A stretch of 49,332 nt of DNA from contig NZ_FNDE01000027.1 of assembly GCF_900099925.1 (NCBI RefSeq), positions 1-49,332 on the forward strand. Direction: 5' to 3'. A model generated the notes under the pieces. The model made no database searches. It saw only the letters and a list, made by a program, of their open reading frames with translations, and was not told where the DNA came from. Positions 7,718-16,100 of the stretch are shown here, piece after piece. The translations under genes and the position numbers were made by a program. The DNA is from Aneurinibacillus thermoaerophilus. Its GTDB lineage: Bacteria > Bacillota > Bacilli > Aneurinibacillales > Aneurinibacillaceae. How positions within the stretch are numbered: position 1 is the stretch's first letter; every line of letters begins with the position of its first letter.

Positions 7718-10375
7718 TTATATCAACTTTTTGGCTTTCATCTCTTTCATACGCTCTTTTGCAATCGCTGCTTCCGACGGATTTTGGTTCAATTGCACCA
7801 CTTTTTGCAGCATAGTCAACGCTTCTTTATACTTCTTCTCCTTCAATTTAAACAGGCCATAAACGAAATAGGCATGCCCGCTATTCGGGTACTCTTTTAA
7901 CACTTGCTTGTAGATACTTTCGGCCTTAACCTTTTGATTAAGCTTGTCATATAAAATGCCTATGTTGAGGAGAATCTCCTCATTCCGGATGCCCAAATCT
8001 ATAATCTGGTTATAAGAGATTAACGATTGCTGAAAAAGATTGATATATCTCCGATTTCCTTTAGCCTCATAGTAAAGCCCATAATCATAATATGCCTGTC
8101 CTAATCGGTTTAAATAGTCAATGTTAGTAAAATCCTCTTTTAATAATTCATTCATTAAAGAAATAGCTTCTTCATACGTCCTTGCCTTCGTTGTGTCATC
8201 GACCTGGTTCGTTTTATTTTTTTTAATATAGAGATCGACTAGGTTTTTGATGTACCGCTCATTGCCTTTATGTAAAGCCACAGCATTCTTAAACTCTTCG
8301 ATTGCTTCGCTATCTTTCCCCTGCAATTCAAAGAGCTCTCCCTTCAAATTAGCAATAAAAGCTTTAGAAACTAAATCACCAGCTTTCAGCTGATGTACCA
8401 TATTGTTCGCCTTTGCATACTGATTGGTGCGGGCGTAAGAGACAACCAGATCGCGGATTACATCTTGCTCATAAATGCTTTTCTCCCCTTTTCTTGCTTT
8501 CTCAAAATATGGAATAGCATTCGAGAAGTCATTCAGCAAAAAATAGGCGCGACCTATTAAATAGTGAGCTTCTTGATTTTTTTCGGACAGCTTCTTCTCA
8601 TAGAATAAATCTTCCAAATACCGGATCGCCTGTTCATGATAACCTCTGCTGATATAAATCGTTGCCATTTTGGTATATAAATCTTCGGTTGGCTTCTGAT
8701 CCATCGCTTTTCGGATGAATCCTTCCGCTTCAATATAGTTCTGTCTGGTAAAAGCTTCCGTTCCCTTCTGGATCAGTTCCCGCCATTTCTTTTCTGCTGT
8801 ATAGTTATAAAGCCAGATGAGCAGGCCACCAATTAGGAAGGCACAGCTAAGAGATAACAACAGCTTCCATCTTTTCACCGAGAACTGCCACACACGTTCC
8901 ATAAGGAAAGGCCCTTGTTTTTTTGTTTTACCGGAAAAATTCGGAACACAGGCCGGGGCTTCTGGCTTTTTTTGTTTTTCATCAAGTATTTTTTGCAAGG
9001 CGGCTTCAGTGGTTATCACTTGCTGCCTGGCCCGGATTTTCTCTCTCAGTTCTTCTACGATAATTTCTAACTCTTCTTTTGTAGCAAAATCAATGGAAGG
9101 AAGCTGGGCTCCTCTTGCATAGAACAATAGCGCCTTCTCCCATTCTTCCAGCTTCTCCATCTGGTTGGCCGCTTCAAGATAATCCGCCAGATCCCACCTC
9201 TGTGGTTCCATGTTTACTTTTCCCTCAGAGAGCAGCAATTTAATTTCTTCCACGACCGCTTTCTTCTCAGGGAAGTGCGAAACAATATAACGATACTCTC
9301 TTTGAGCGGCAACTTTGTTGCCAAGTCCTTCAAACGTTGAAGCAATGTCTAACAGGGACTCTACGCTCAAGAGAGAGGAGGTAGGCTGTTTTTTTGCCTG
9401 AAAAAATGCCTGCTTTCGATTGATAACCACTTCTTTTATCGACCGGGGAAAAACAGAAAACCATTCAGCAAACGAAGGACATTCCTTTAAGTTTCGGCTT
9501 TCCCACGCCCGTGTAAAAAGCTCCGCCGCCGCTTCTCCAAGCGTGTCTTGAACAACTACCTTTATTTTCCGGTAACGTTCCGATTTTTTTTGCATTTCTT
9601 CAGCTGCAAAATAGCTCATATCATCGGCTTTTTCTATCCGGATGCTGTCATGATGCCACGCTATCATTTCTGCCAGCAGCACAGCGCCTGCAAAGCGGTC
9701 GGCATTCGCCGTCCACACTCCATCCCGCACATAATCCGCAGCATAACCAGGCGATCCTCCCGGCAGAACAGGCGGCTTCCTTACATCAGGTGCATATAGC
9801 TCTTCAATATCTACCAGTTCAATATCAGCAAAAGAATGATCTACTTTCTCTTTGCTCAAGTAGGGAATAAGAACGTTGCTTGATGAAAGATCACAGTGAG
9901 CAAGACCTGCTTCTTCCATCTCCTTCATGATATAAGCAAACGTGCACGCGATTTGTAAGCATTCTTCACGAGTAAGAGCCCTTTCCTCCAGTAGGATATC
10001 TGCCCAGGTTGGTCCTTCGATCCAAGGCATAAGAACAGAGTACTGCAAATCTTCATATTGACTGACGAGCTTCTCATGACTCTGCTGTTCAATAACGGAG
10101 CGCAAGCAAGCGGAAAGACCATATCCTCCTGCATATTTTTGGAATTTTTTCGCCAACTCTATCTGACGCTCACTTTTGAATCGTTCCCTAAACACTTTAA
10201 AAGCCACATAGCGGTGGAGAGTTCTCGCCTGTTCATCAACCAGTTGATAAACAGTCCCCTGTCTCCCCTCTTGCCCGTATGGGATATCAATCCCCTCTAC
10301 CGCTGGATGTTTGGAGAAGGTATATTTTCTGCCAAACAAACGAATCGTTTCTCCAACTTCCGGCTGAAAATTCAT
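7718..10375 (-). CDS. Ser/Thr protein kinase-TM-TPR protein (EssB-like layout)
   Basis: This 885-residue protein starts at the ATG preceded by CAGGGG. Residues 1-310 are a protein kinase fold: glycine loop GQEGRQGTVY (34-43), ATP lysine K60 in YVAFKVF, catalytic block HCDLSSSNVLI (H160, D162, N167), and metal aspartate D189 in LVDIE where kinases have DFG. The conserved lysine, both aspartates and the asparagine are present, so it may be active. Residues 330-490 are a helical linker. A membrane helix follows at about 504-524 (LLLSLSCAFLIGGLLIWLYN), then TPR-like repeats (530-885, for example AYFVYGLFKLKEKKYKEALT). EssB/YukC of known type VIIb systems also has a cytoplasmic kinase-like domain, one TM and an external helical domain, but it is about half this size and is a pseudokinase. 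This may be the EssB counterpart. Confidence 0.8.
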   Translation of the reverse strand: MNFQPEVGETIRLFGRKYTFSKHPAVEGIDIPYGQEGRQGTVYQLVDEQARTLHRYVAFKVFRERFKSERQIELAKKFQKYAGGYGLSACLRSVIEQQSHEKLVSQYEDLQYSVLMPWIEGPTWADILLEERALTREECLQIACTFAYIMKEMEEAGLAHCDLSSSNVLIPYLSKEKVDHSFADIELVDIEELYAPDVRKPPVLPGGSPGYAADYVRDGVWTANADRFAGAVLLAEMIAWHHDSIRIEKADDMSYFAAEEMQKKSERYRKIKVVVQDTLGEAAAELFTRAWESRNLKECPSFAEWFSVFPRSIKEVVINRKQAFFQAKKQPTSSLLSVESLLDIASTFEGLGNKVAAQREYRYIVSHFPEKKAVVEEIKLLLSEGKVNMEPQRWDLADYLEAANQMEKLEEWEKALLFYARGAQLPSIDFATKEELEIIVEELREKIRARQQVITTEAALQKILDEKQKKPEAPACVPNFSGKTKKQGPFLMERVWQFSVKRWKLLLSLSCAFLIGGLLIWLYNYTAEKKWRELIQKGTEAFTRQNYIEAEGFIRKAMDQKPTEDLYTKMATIYISRGYHEQAIRYLEDLFYEKKLSEKNQEAHYLIGRAYFLLNDFSNAIPYFEKARKGEKSIYEQDVIRDLVVSYARTNQYAKANNMVHQLKAGDLVSKAFIANLKGELFELQGKDSEAIEEFKNAVALHKGNERYIKNLVDLYIKKNKTNQVDDTTKARTYEEAISLMNELLKEDFTNIDYLNRLGQAYYDYGLYYEAKGNRRYINLFQQSLISYNQIIDLGIRNEEILLNIGILYDKLNQKVKAESIYKQVLKEYPNSGHAYFVYGLFKLKEKKYKEALTMLQKVVQLNQNPSEAAIAKERMKEMKAKKLI

Positions 10376-10412
10376 ACTTATGAACCCCTGTTCTAAAACT
10401 TTCACAATGTAC

Positions 10413-10446
10413 AAAAGACCAGTCAGCTGTTATGACTAGTCTTTTT
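10413..10446 (-). terminator. Hairpin between esxA and the kinase gene
   Basis: On the minus strand AAAAGACTAGTCA pairs with TGACTGGTCTTTT (13 bp, one G-T) around a seven-base loop, ending in TTTTG. It lies 33-66 bases after the EsxA-like stop and just before the kinase start. It probably terminates part of the transcripts so that the WXG100 protein is made in excess, or it stabilises the upstream mRNA end. Confidence 0.65.
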
Positions 10447-10478
10447 TCTACTCTTTTATACTTCATACTAAAATATGA

Positions 10479-10751
10479 TTATTGAGCATCTGCCTGACGG
10501 AAACGCGTAGCAATAGCACGAAGTTCCTGATCAATAGAATCAAGAAGTTGAACGTAAGCTTCCATATGACGGCGAGATTGTTCGAACTGATCGAAGAAAC
10601 GCTTCTTCGTTGCACCATCCCACTTGCCTTCTAAAGATTGAAGTGCTTGATAGAGCTGGTTGGTTTGCTGGCGGCTTGCATCTGATCCGTTTCTAAACTG
10701 CTGGGCAATTCCTTCTAACTCTTCCGGCGTAACAAGAATTCTCATTGACAT
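10479..10751 (-). CDS. esxA: WXG100-family protein (EsxA/YukE-like)
   Basis: This 90-residue protein has the canonical form of the type VII substrate EsxA/YukE: helix one (VTPEELEGIAQQFRNGSDAS), a turn with the W-x-G motif (LEGKWDGATKKRFF, W near residue 44) and helix two ending in LLDSIDQELRAIATRF. It has no signal peptide. The ribosome site AAGGAAG lies about nine bases before the ATG. A second ATG two codons later is an alternative start. It sits between the EssC-type motor gene and the kinase-TM gene, with its own 145-base upstream gap and a terminator-like hairpin behind it, so it is probably also transcribed as a short abundant message. It likely dimerises and is exported, and may activate the EssC motor. 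Confidence 0.92.
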   Translation of the reverse strand: MSMRILVTPEELEGIAQQFRNGSDASRQQTNQLYQALQSLEGKWDGATKKRFFDQFEQSRRHMEAYVQLLDSIDQELRAIATRFRQADAQ

Positions 10752-10896
10752 TGGCTTACACTTCCTTTCTTTTCTTTGGACAAAGTCAATATATTACAAA
10801 TTTTCCGTATCGTACAGTCCTGTAATCATTATCATTCCCAGGAACTACTATATTTGTATAATGAAAAGTTAATCGCTACTTTCTCACCATGTATTT
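10752..10896 (-). promoter_or_regulatory. Gap upstream of esxA
   Basis: This 145-base gap inside the type VII locus is too long for a simple operon spacer. It holds a Fur-box-like site at 10820-10834 and AT-rich stretches that could be a promoter (for example TATAGT near 10850), but no strong -35/-10 pair is seen. Confidence 0.45.
10820..10834 (-). promoter_or_regulatory. Fur-box-like site upstream of esxA
   Basis: The minus strand reads TGATAATGATTACAG, matching the 7-1-7 consensus TGATAATnATTATCA at 11 of 14 positions. The left half and centre are perfect and the last three bases differ. It lies about 70 bases upstream of the esxA start in the 145-base gap after the motor gene. Iron control is plausible but unproven. 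Confidence 0.35.
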
Positions 10897-13800
10897 TTAT
10901 CTATTATTTACCTTTTCATAAGGCCTAGCAATTTTTACTTTCATATTTTTCCCCTTAATCACAAAGCCGTCACCGGCCGGCAGCTCTTTATCTGTTTCCG
11001 CATGAGGAAGCCTCATATTAAAAAAGTATAAATCACTGTTTAAAGTTGAACCCAGCAAAAATCCAACAAACTTCTTCTTAATGTTAATAAACCATGCTTC
11101 ATGCAAATAGCTGTTCATGCTTGCCAGTAATCCAGCCATGATAAAATGAATATTTTTTTGCCGTGCTTCTTTTGTCAGCTTTTCAAGATCGTTCTTTATT
11201 TCAAAATCCATGTTCATTTGCTGCATGAAGTTTTCTACATCGTCAATAATAATGACGATCGGATTGTACATGCCCTCTTCCTCATTATTTCCCCAGCCAA
11301 AGATTGAACTTGTTTGCTTTCTTTCCTCGGTAATAGCTACTACTTCTTGCAGGAGCTTTTTCGCTTCTAGGAGGTTTGTGGCGTATCCTTTGACCTGAGG
11401 CAAATGAGCAAGGTTCATAATTCCTGTACGCTTCGGCTCTAATTCAATAAAGAAGATATCAATTTCATCAGCAGCGTATTGGTGCTCCATAGACAATATC
11501 AAAGTCTGTAAAAGGGACGTTTTACCCGATTCTACACGCCCTGTTACCAGAACATGATCGACTTCCTCCAGACGAATGGATTGCAGAGCCAGCTCTTCAG
11601 TATCAATCCCGTATGGAAGCTCCCTCGTTGCCTGCGGCGGAAATTGATCCATCAGTTGTTCTAATCTGATTTCCTTCGGTAACATCGCAATTTCTTTCGC
11701 TGGTTTCCCCTTCCATTCCTCCTGCATTTTGCTGGCCCAGTGCCGGAGGAAGGCAGTCCTTTCCCATTCATTCGATCCATCGTATGGCAGCATACACTGA
11801 AACACATACGGCGGGTTATGCCCTTTTACAAAACCGCGTCCCTCCGGAAGGTTTGACACAGTAAAGCCGGGTCTTCCTACTGCAAAGTAGTAATCGGTCT
11901 GATCCGCAAGTTCGAAGGAAACGGCCGAAGCAAAAGTATTGCGGTATCGATCATACATATCACTTGTCTGGTGGGCTGTCGCCATCACAATAATGCCGTA
12001 TGCTGCCCCCTCCCGCAACAGTACCTCAAGCTGTTCATTTTCATTTATAAAATTTGTCCGAAACTGCTGGTATCCGTCAATAATCAGCATAAGGGCCGGT
12101 AAACGTTGATTAGTAACGGTACGGTAATTTTGGAGCGAGCTTACCCCTTCATTGGAAAACAACTCTTTACGCAATGCCAGTTCTTTTAGCAAAAAGCGGA
12201 AGAGCCTCCGCATCTTTTCTGTCTCTTCTTCATGCACCACTCCGCCTACATGAGGGAATCTGGCCAACTCTTTCATCTGACGGCTAAAATCAATAATATA
12301 TACATGCAAATCAGCAGGTGCAAGATCGAAAAACAATGAAAGCAGCGTAGACTGAATAAACGTGGTCTTCCCGGAGCCTGGCATACCATAAGCAATAAGA
12401 TGCCCTTCGCTCAAATCGAGCCGCAGAGGATACTGGGCTTGATTGCTTATATCATCAACGATTCCTACTGTCGGCTGGAGCCATTTCTCCACGCTGCTCC
12501 AGTCTGCCGGTGTCCAGTTATCAATGTCAATCATCTGCGAAATTGGCAACTGTTCAGGAAGAGGCTCCAGCCATGGTCCTGGAAGCGGATGAATCGCATG
12601 CTTTTGCGCTTCTTCTTTTATATAATCAATGAGCACCTGGATTTCCTTGCGCTTATTGTTCTCATCCGCTTTTACGGCTTTTTTCCGCACTATGGAGCCG
12701 TCTAGCTTAACCTCCGCAATTTCAATGTGCTCTGCCTCTGTTTCTTCTTTAGGACAATAATCCGCGCCGCTCCAGGCAGATTGGAAGTATTCGAGCACTT
12801 CATTGTTACCAACTTGGAAATAGGCCCGTCCAGGGACATTGATGGTAGAAGCATTTGGGATTTGAATCATTTCACGACTATCGCTGTCATCCTGAACACG
12901 CAGGCAAATGCGAAAACGGGAGTTACTCCATATTTTTTCATCCACAACTCCCGCCGGCTTTTGTGTGGCCAGCAGCAAATGAACTCCCAGCGTACGACCA
13001 ATCGCCGCTATGCTGATTAATTCATCCATAAATTCGGGCTGATCCTTTTTTAATTGTGCAAATTCATCAATAATGATAAAAAGATGCGGCAGCGGCTCTT
13101 TAAAACGCCATTCCGAGCGGAAATATTCATCAATATGCTGTATGTTGCCCGCCATGTTAAATATCTTCTGCCTTCTTTCCAGCTCTGCCCGCAAAGAGAC
13201 TTTGGCACGATTAATCAGATTCGGGTTCTCCAGATTAGTAATGGTCGCCACTACATGCGGTAGGCCCTGAAAAGTATTTGACATTCCTCCACCCTTATAG
13301 TCAATAAGCATAAAAACCAGTTCATGCGGATGATAGGTAACCGCCAGCGACAAAATAATAGATTGAATCACTTCACTCTTACCGGATCCAGTAGTACCAG
13401 CCATCAATCCGTGCGGCCCATGGCCGTTTCTTTCGATTTTGTCATGAATGTTTAACTCAACGACCTTTCCCCCTTCACGTACGCCTATCGGAACAGGAAG
13501 CGTAAGCGGGTAGCGGTTTTGTTCCCATCTGGAGATCACATCCAGTTCTTCTACCCGATTCACCCCATACATCTCAAGAAAGGTAAGAACCCGGGGAATG
13601 ACTCCAGCAGTTGACTGCTTTACCCGCAGCGGAGCGAGAGCACGGGCCATCTCCTTCGCTTCCGGTAAAGTAAACCGATCGAGTGCAACTTTTTCCTGAC
13701 CAGTAAACGATCGAGTCTGGTCATCGGCTGAAAAAGTTTCATAAAGACGAGCGATACCGTCCTTTACCTCGATAATAACTTCACATTCCATCGGCAGGCT

Positions 13801-14871
13801 TTCTTTCCTGGATGACATAAGAAATGCGCAGGCTCCCACCGTATCGCCTTCCTTGAGAATTAAGGGCAATAGGGCATCATTCTCAAACAGGGAAAGGCTG
13901 GGCAAAAAGAATACATATTCAGGAACATCATACTCTTTGTTCTTCTCTCCCCCTTTTTTGAGTTTTCGAAAGTTTAATGTGCTATAAAGTTTTTCGGACA
14001 ACGCCCGCGCCATATGTTGTCCTTCCGCTATATACCGGGATTCACGTTCGTTGTCCCATATATGCGGAAGCCATCTCATCCAGTTCCATTCCTCTTTTTC
14101 CTGCTCAGAGTAAACGCAGACAAGCTTGACTTCTTCAGGAGAATGGTGAGTAACAAGCTGCAGGGTCAGCACGCGTGCCAGTTCTAAAATATCCTTTCGC
14201 TCCCCTACCAAACCAACCACTCTTTTTTCCCGCAGCGAAATCGAAACAGGTACGTTCGTCAGCTCACTATAATCGGCGCCCAGCTTCTGCGCCTCTGCAA
14301 TTAAAGGATGGATGTCATAACCATCCTGTGTCGGAAGCTGAATCGTAATGACGAAAGGACGTATGCCGAGTCCAATTCGCAAATGAAGAAAATCCTCCGA
14401 ATCTGTCGCACGCTCCCACAATGAGCTTTGCCGTTCGTAAATTCTACGGACGCATTCTTCCGGATTCGGATCTTTTTCTCGTAAAAATTTAGTTTGCTGC
14501 TCACGAATTTCTTCTATCTCTTTTCTATGATTCTCTAACTGTGCGAGATATTCTTCATGAAGTTGCACTACCTCTTCGCGATGCTTTTTCTTTCTTCTAA
14601 AGTACAAAATGATAGTGGCAATGTAAGAACCTAACATCGGGATGCTCATGGCCAGCATGAAGATGGCATAGGCAGCACTGTTATACATCGTTTTAGACAG
14701 ATAATACATAATCCCTACCGTGGCAATGGTTAGGAAAATAGGAATAATCATCGTTTCAAAAGAAAACCTCGGCTCCATCGGCTCCGACTTTGGCCGATGA
14801 ACCATAATCTTTCCTGTCGGTAGCGCAAGCTTTACCCGCGGTGATCGTGTAAAGTATGGTGATTTCCTCAT
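10897..14871 (-). CDS. essC: Type VII secretion motor, FtsK/SpoIIIE ATPase EssC/EccC
   Basis: This 1324-residue membrane ATPase drives export of WXG100 substrates. It has a short cytoplasmic N-terminus, two TM segments (about 40-60 and 68-91), a linker, then three P-loop domains. Walker A motifs are GTTGSGKS (492-499), GMPGSGKT (829-836) and GRVESGKT (1111-1118). The matching Walker B strands are FIIIDEF (598-604), LMLIIDG (927-933) and IVIIIDD (1205-1211). Unlike YukBA/EssC of Bacillus subtilis and Staphylococcus, about 1480-1495 residues long, there is no room for the N-terminal FHA pair, so the layout is closer to actinobacterial EccC. The first domain keeps the acidic DE of an active ATPase. 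It lies directly after the YukD-like gene and before esxA, as expected for a core component. Confidence 0.95.
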   Translation of the reverse strand: MRKSPYFTRSPRVKLALPTGKIMVHRPKSEPMEPRFSFETMIIPIFLTIATVGIMYYLSKTMYNSAAYAIFMLAMSIPMLGSYIATIILYFRRKKKHREEVVQLHEEYLAQLENHRKEIEEIREQQTKFLREKDPNPEECVRRIYERQSSLWERATDSEDFLHLRIGLGIRPFVITIQLPTQDGYDIHPLIAEAQKLGADYSELTNVPVSISLREKRVVGLVGERKDILELARVLTLQLVTHHSPEEVKLVCVYSEQEKEEWNWMRWLPHIWDNERESRYIAEGQHMARALSEKLYSTLNFRKLKKGGEKNKEYDVPEYVFFLPSLSLFENDALLPLILKEGDTVGACAFLMSSRKESLPMECEVIIEVKDGIARLYETFSADDQTRSFTGQEKVALDRFTLPEAKEMARALAPLRVKQSTAGVIPRVLTFLEMYGVNRVEELDVISRWEQNRYPLTLPVPIGVREGGKVVELNIHDKIERNGHGPHGLMAGTTGSGKSEVIQSIILSLAVTYHPHELVFMLIDYKGGGMSNTFQGLPHVVATITNLENPNLINRAKVSLRAELERRQKIFNMAGNIQHIDEYFRSEWRFKEPLPHLFIIIDEFAQLKKDQPEFMDELISIAAIGRTLGVHLLLATQKPAGVVDEKIWSNSRFRICLRVQDDSDSREMIQIPNASTINVPGRAYFQVGNNEVLEYFQSAWSGADYCPKEETEAEHIEIAEVKLDGSIVRKKAVKADENNKRKEIQVLIDYIKEEAQKHAIHPLPGPWLEPLPEQLPISQMIDIDNWTPADWSSVEKWLQPTVGIVDDISNQAQYPLRLDLSEGHLIAYGMPGSGKTTFIQSTLLSLFFDLAPADLHVYIIDFSRQMKELARFPHVGGVVHEEETEKMRRLFRFLLKELALRKELFSNEGVSSLQNYRTVTNQRLPALMLIIDGYQQFRTNFINENEQLEVLLREGAAYGIIVMATAHQTSDMYDRYRNTFASAVSFELADQTDYYFAVGRPGFTVSNLPEGRGFVKGHNPPYVFQCMLPYDGSNEWERTAFLRHWASKMQEEWKGKPAKEIAMLPKEIRLEQLMDQFPPQATRELPYGIDTEELALQSIRLEEVDHVLVTGRVESGKTSLLQTLILSMEHQYAADEIDIFFIELEPKRTGIMNLAHLPQVKGYATNLLEAKKLLQEVVAITEERKQTSSIFGWGNNEEEGMYNPIVIIIDDVENFMQQMNMDFEIKNDLEKLTKEARQKNIHFIMAGLLASMNSYLHEAWFINIKKKFVGFLLGSTLNSDLYFFNMRLPHAETDKELPAGDGFVIKGKNMKVKIARPYEKVNNR

Positions 14872-14897
14872 ATCTTCTCCTCTTCTGTTTCCCTTCT

Positions 14898-15275
14898 TTA
14901 CTCAATAATCTTCCATACGTAATCAAGCTGCTCTACTTCATCAGCTTCGGTAGTTGTTTCCTGATTGCTAGGATACATCTTTTCGTATGCACTCTCCGTT
15001 GGTAGGGTGGAAGCTGGCTCTTTGCTGAAACGCAAAAACGCGCCGTCCCAAATCCCGGCGCGTTCCAGCGATTGCTGTTTTTCGAGCCGGAACCAATGCT
15101 TTTGGTCAAACGAATATTCCAGATCGTGTATTCCTTGTGTCCAATCATATTCATATCCGAGCCATTCATTTAAGGCGATAACCAGCTTCTCGCTCTCCAC
15201 CTGATTTGGCAGGCGTAAATCGCTCTCCTGATGATGATGAATAAAGGTAACAATAATTTCTTCCACGTTTTTCAC
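14898..15275 (-). CDS. YukD/EsaB-like ubiquitin-fold protein
   Basis: This 125-residue soluble acidic protein begins with a strand pattern (EEIIVTFIHHHQESDLRLPN) and a helix (EKLVIALNEWLGYEY), then a strand (DLEYSFDQKHWFRLEKQQSL) and GIWDGAFLRFSKEP. This is the beta-grasp arrangement of YukD and EsaB, small ubiquitin-like proteins found in Gram-positive type VII loci. The known proteins are about 80 residues. The extra 35 residues here (SAYEKMYPSNQETTTEADEV and onward) are an acidic tail. The gene lies between the PP2C phosphatase and the motor gene with short gaps, so it is surely part of the same operon. The family call is by fold pattern and position, not by a diagnostic motif. It probably acts in the cytoplasm on assembly or substrate delivery. 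Confidence 0.65.
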   Translation of the reverse strand: MKNVEEIIVTFIHHHQESDLRLPNQVESEKLVIALNEWLGYEYDWTQGIHDLEYSFDQKHWFRLEKQQSLERAGIWDGAFLRFSKEPASTLPTESAYEKMYPSNQETTTEADEVEQLDYVWKIIE

Positions 15276-15283
15276 TCCTTTTT

Positions 15284-16084
15284 CTACCAGGCAACATCCA
15301 AAAAGGAAATATCGTCACTTGTAGGGGAAGAAAAACTTTGGCACATCATCTCCTGAAGACGGTCAGTAGATGGAAGAACATCAAGAGAATCGAGTACAAA
15401 AAAGCCGTCAGAGTACAGCGTCAAACGATCTAATGGCCGGTTTACTTCTCTTGATGTCATGACATTCACCCCACCATGAATCAACCCGTTCTTCGTTGAC
15501 CAGCGCTGCTGTGTATTCACGGAAAAGCCAGAAAAATGGGTGATTTCCGTCCATCCGTCCCACAGTCGGATACGCAAATCACCCGACCAGGCCAAAAAGA
15601 CATGGGCTTGATTGGACCATTCCTCCAAAATATCGACTCTGCCGCAGACAAACATCGTTTCACTTCCATTTCTCCTTTTTTCTTCCAGCACATCTCTCAG
15701 TAGCGGAGAAAGCGGACGAGGCAGCTCATGCTTTTCTACAACTTCTGTCGCTTCGTTAATTAACTGCTCCAAATATCTATCCAGCGCTGCTGTCATATCG
15801 TTTTTTTGCTGAATCTCTTCTTTTGGGATTCCACAAAGCCACTCTATTAGCTTGGTGGCTAAAAACTGTGCTGCTATATTTCCGCAAAAGGATAAGCTTA
15901 CCCCGTCACAAAGCACAAAAGTAAACTTTTTGTTCTCTACACGAAAAACCAAATAATCCTGGCCCAGGTCATTAGCCTCCTGTGTCTCGCCGGCACGAGC
16001 ATAACCATAGCGAAACGAAAATGGCTCCTGATAAATATGGGTAATGGGTGTTTCCAGCTTTTGATCACTTGTAAATGAAAACAT
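15284..16084 (-). CDS. PP2C-family protein phosphatase
   Basis: This 266-residue protein has the PP2C metal-binding set: GQD at residues 41-43, CDGVSLSFCGN with D60-G61, LTLYSDGF with D226, and SDDISFLDV with D257-D258. The strand AWSGDLRIRLW (165-175) replaces the usual GDSR block. These residues bind two manganese or magnesium ions and hydrolyse phospho-Ser/Thr. The start is the ATG preceded by GAGAGGTG; longer upstream frames have no such site. It sits between the VWA gene and the YukD-like gene. A kinase gene lies further down the same operon, so the two probably form a reversible phosphorylation switch on the secretion machine. The natural target is unknown. Confidence 0.85.
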   Translation of the reverse strand: MFSFTSDQKLETPITHIYQEPFSFRYGYARAGETQEANDLGQDYLVFRVENKKFTFVLCDGVSLSFCGNIAAQFLATKLIEWLCGIPKEEIQQKNDMTAALDRYLEQLINEATEVVEKHELPRPLSPLLRDVLEEKRRNGSETMFVCGRVDILEEWSNQAHVFLAWSGDLRIRLWDGWTEITHFSGFSVNTQQRWSTKNGLIHGGVNVMTSREVNRPLDRLTLYSDGFFVLDSLDVLPSTDRLQEMMCQSFSSPTSDDISFLDVAW

Positions 16085-16100
16085 GTGACACCTCTCTTTA

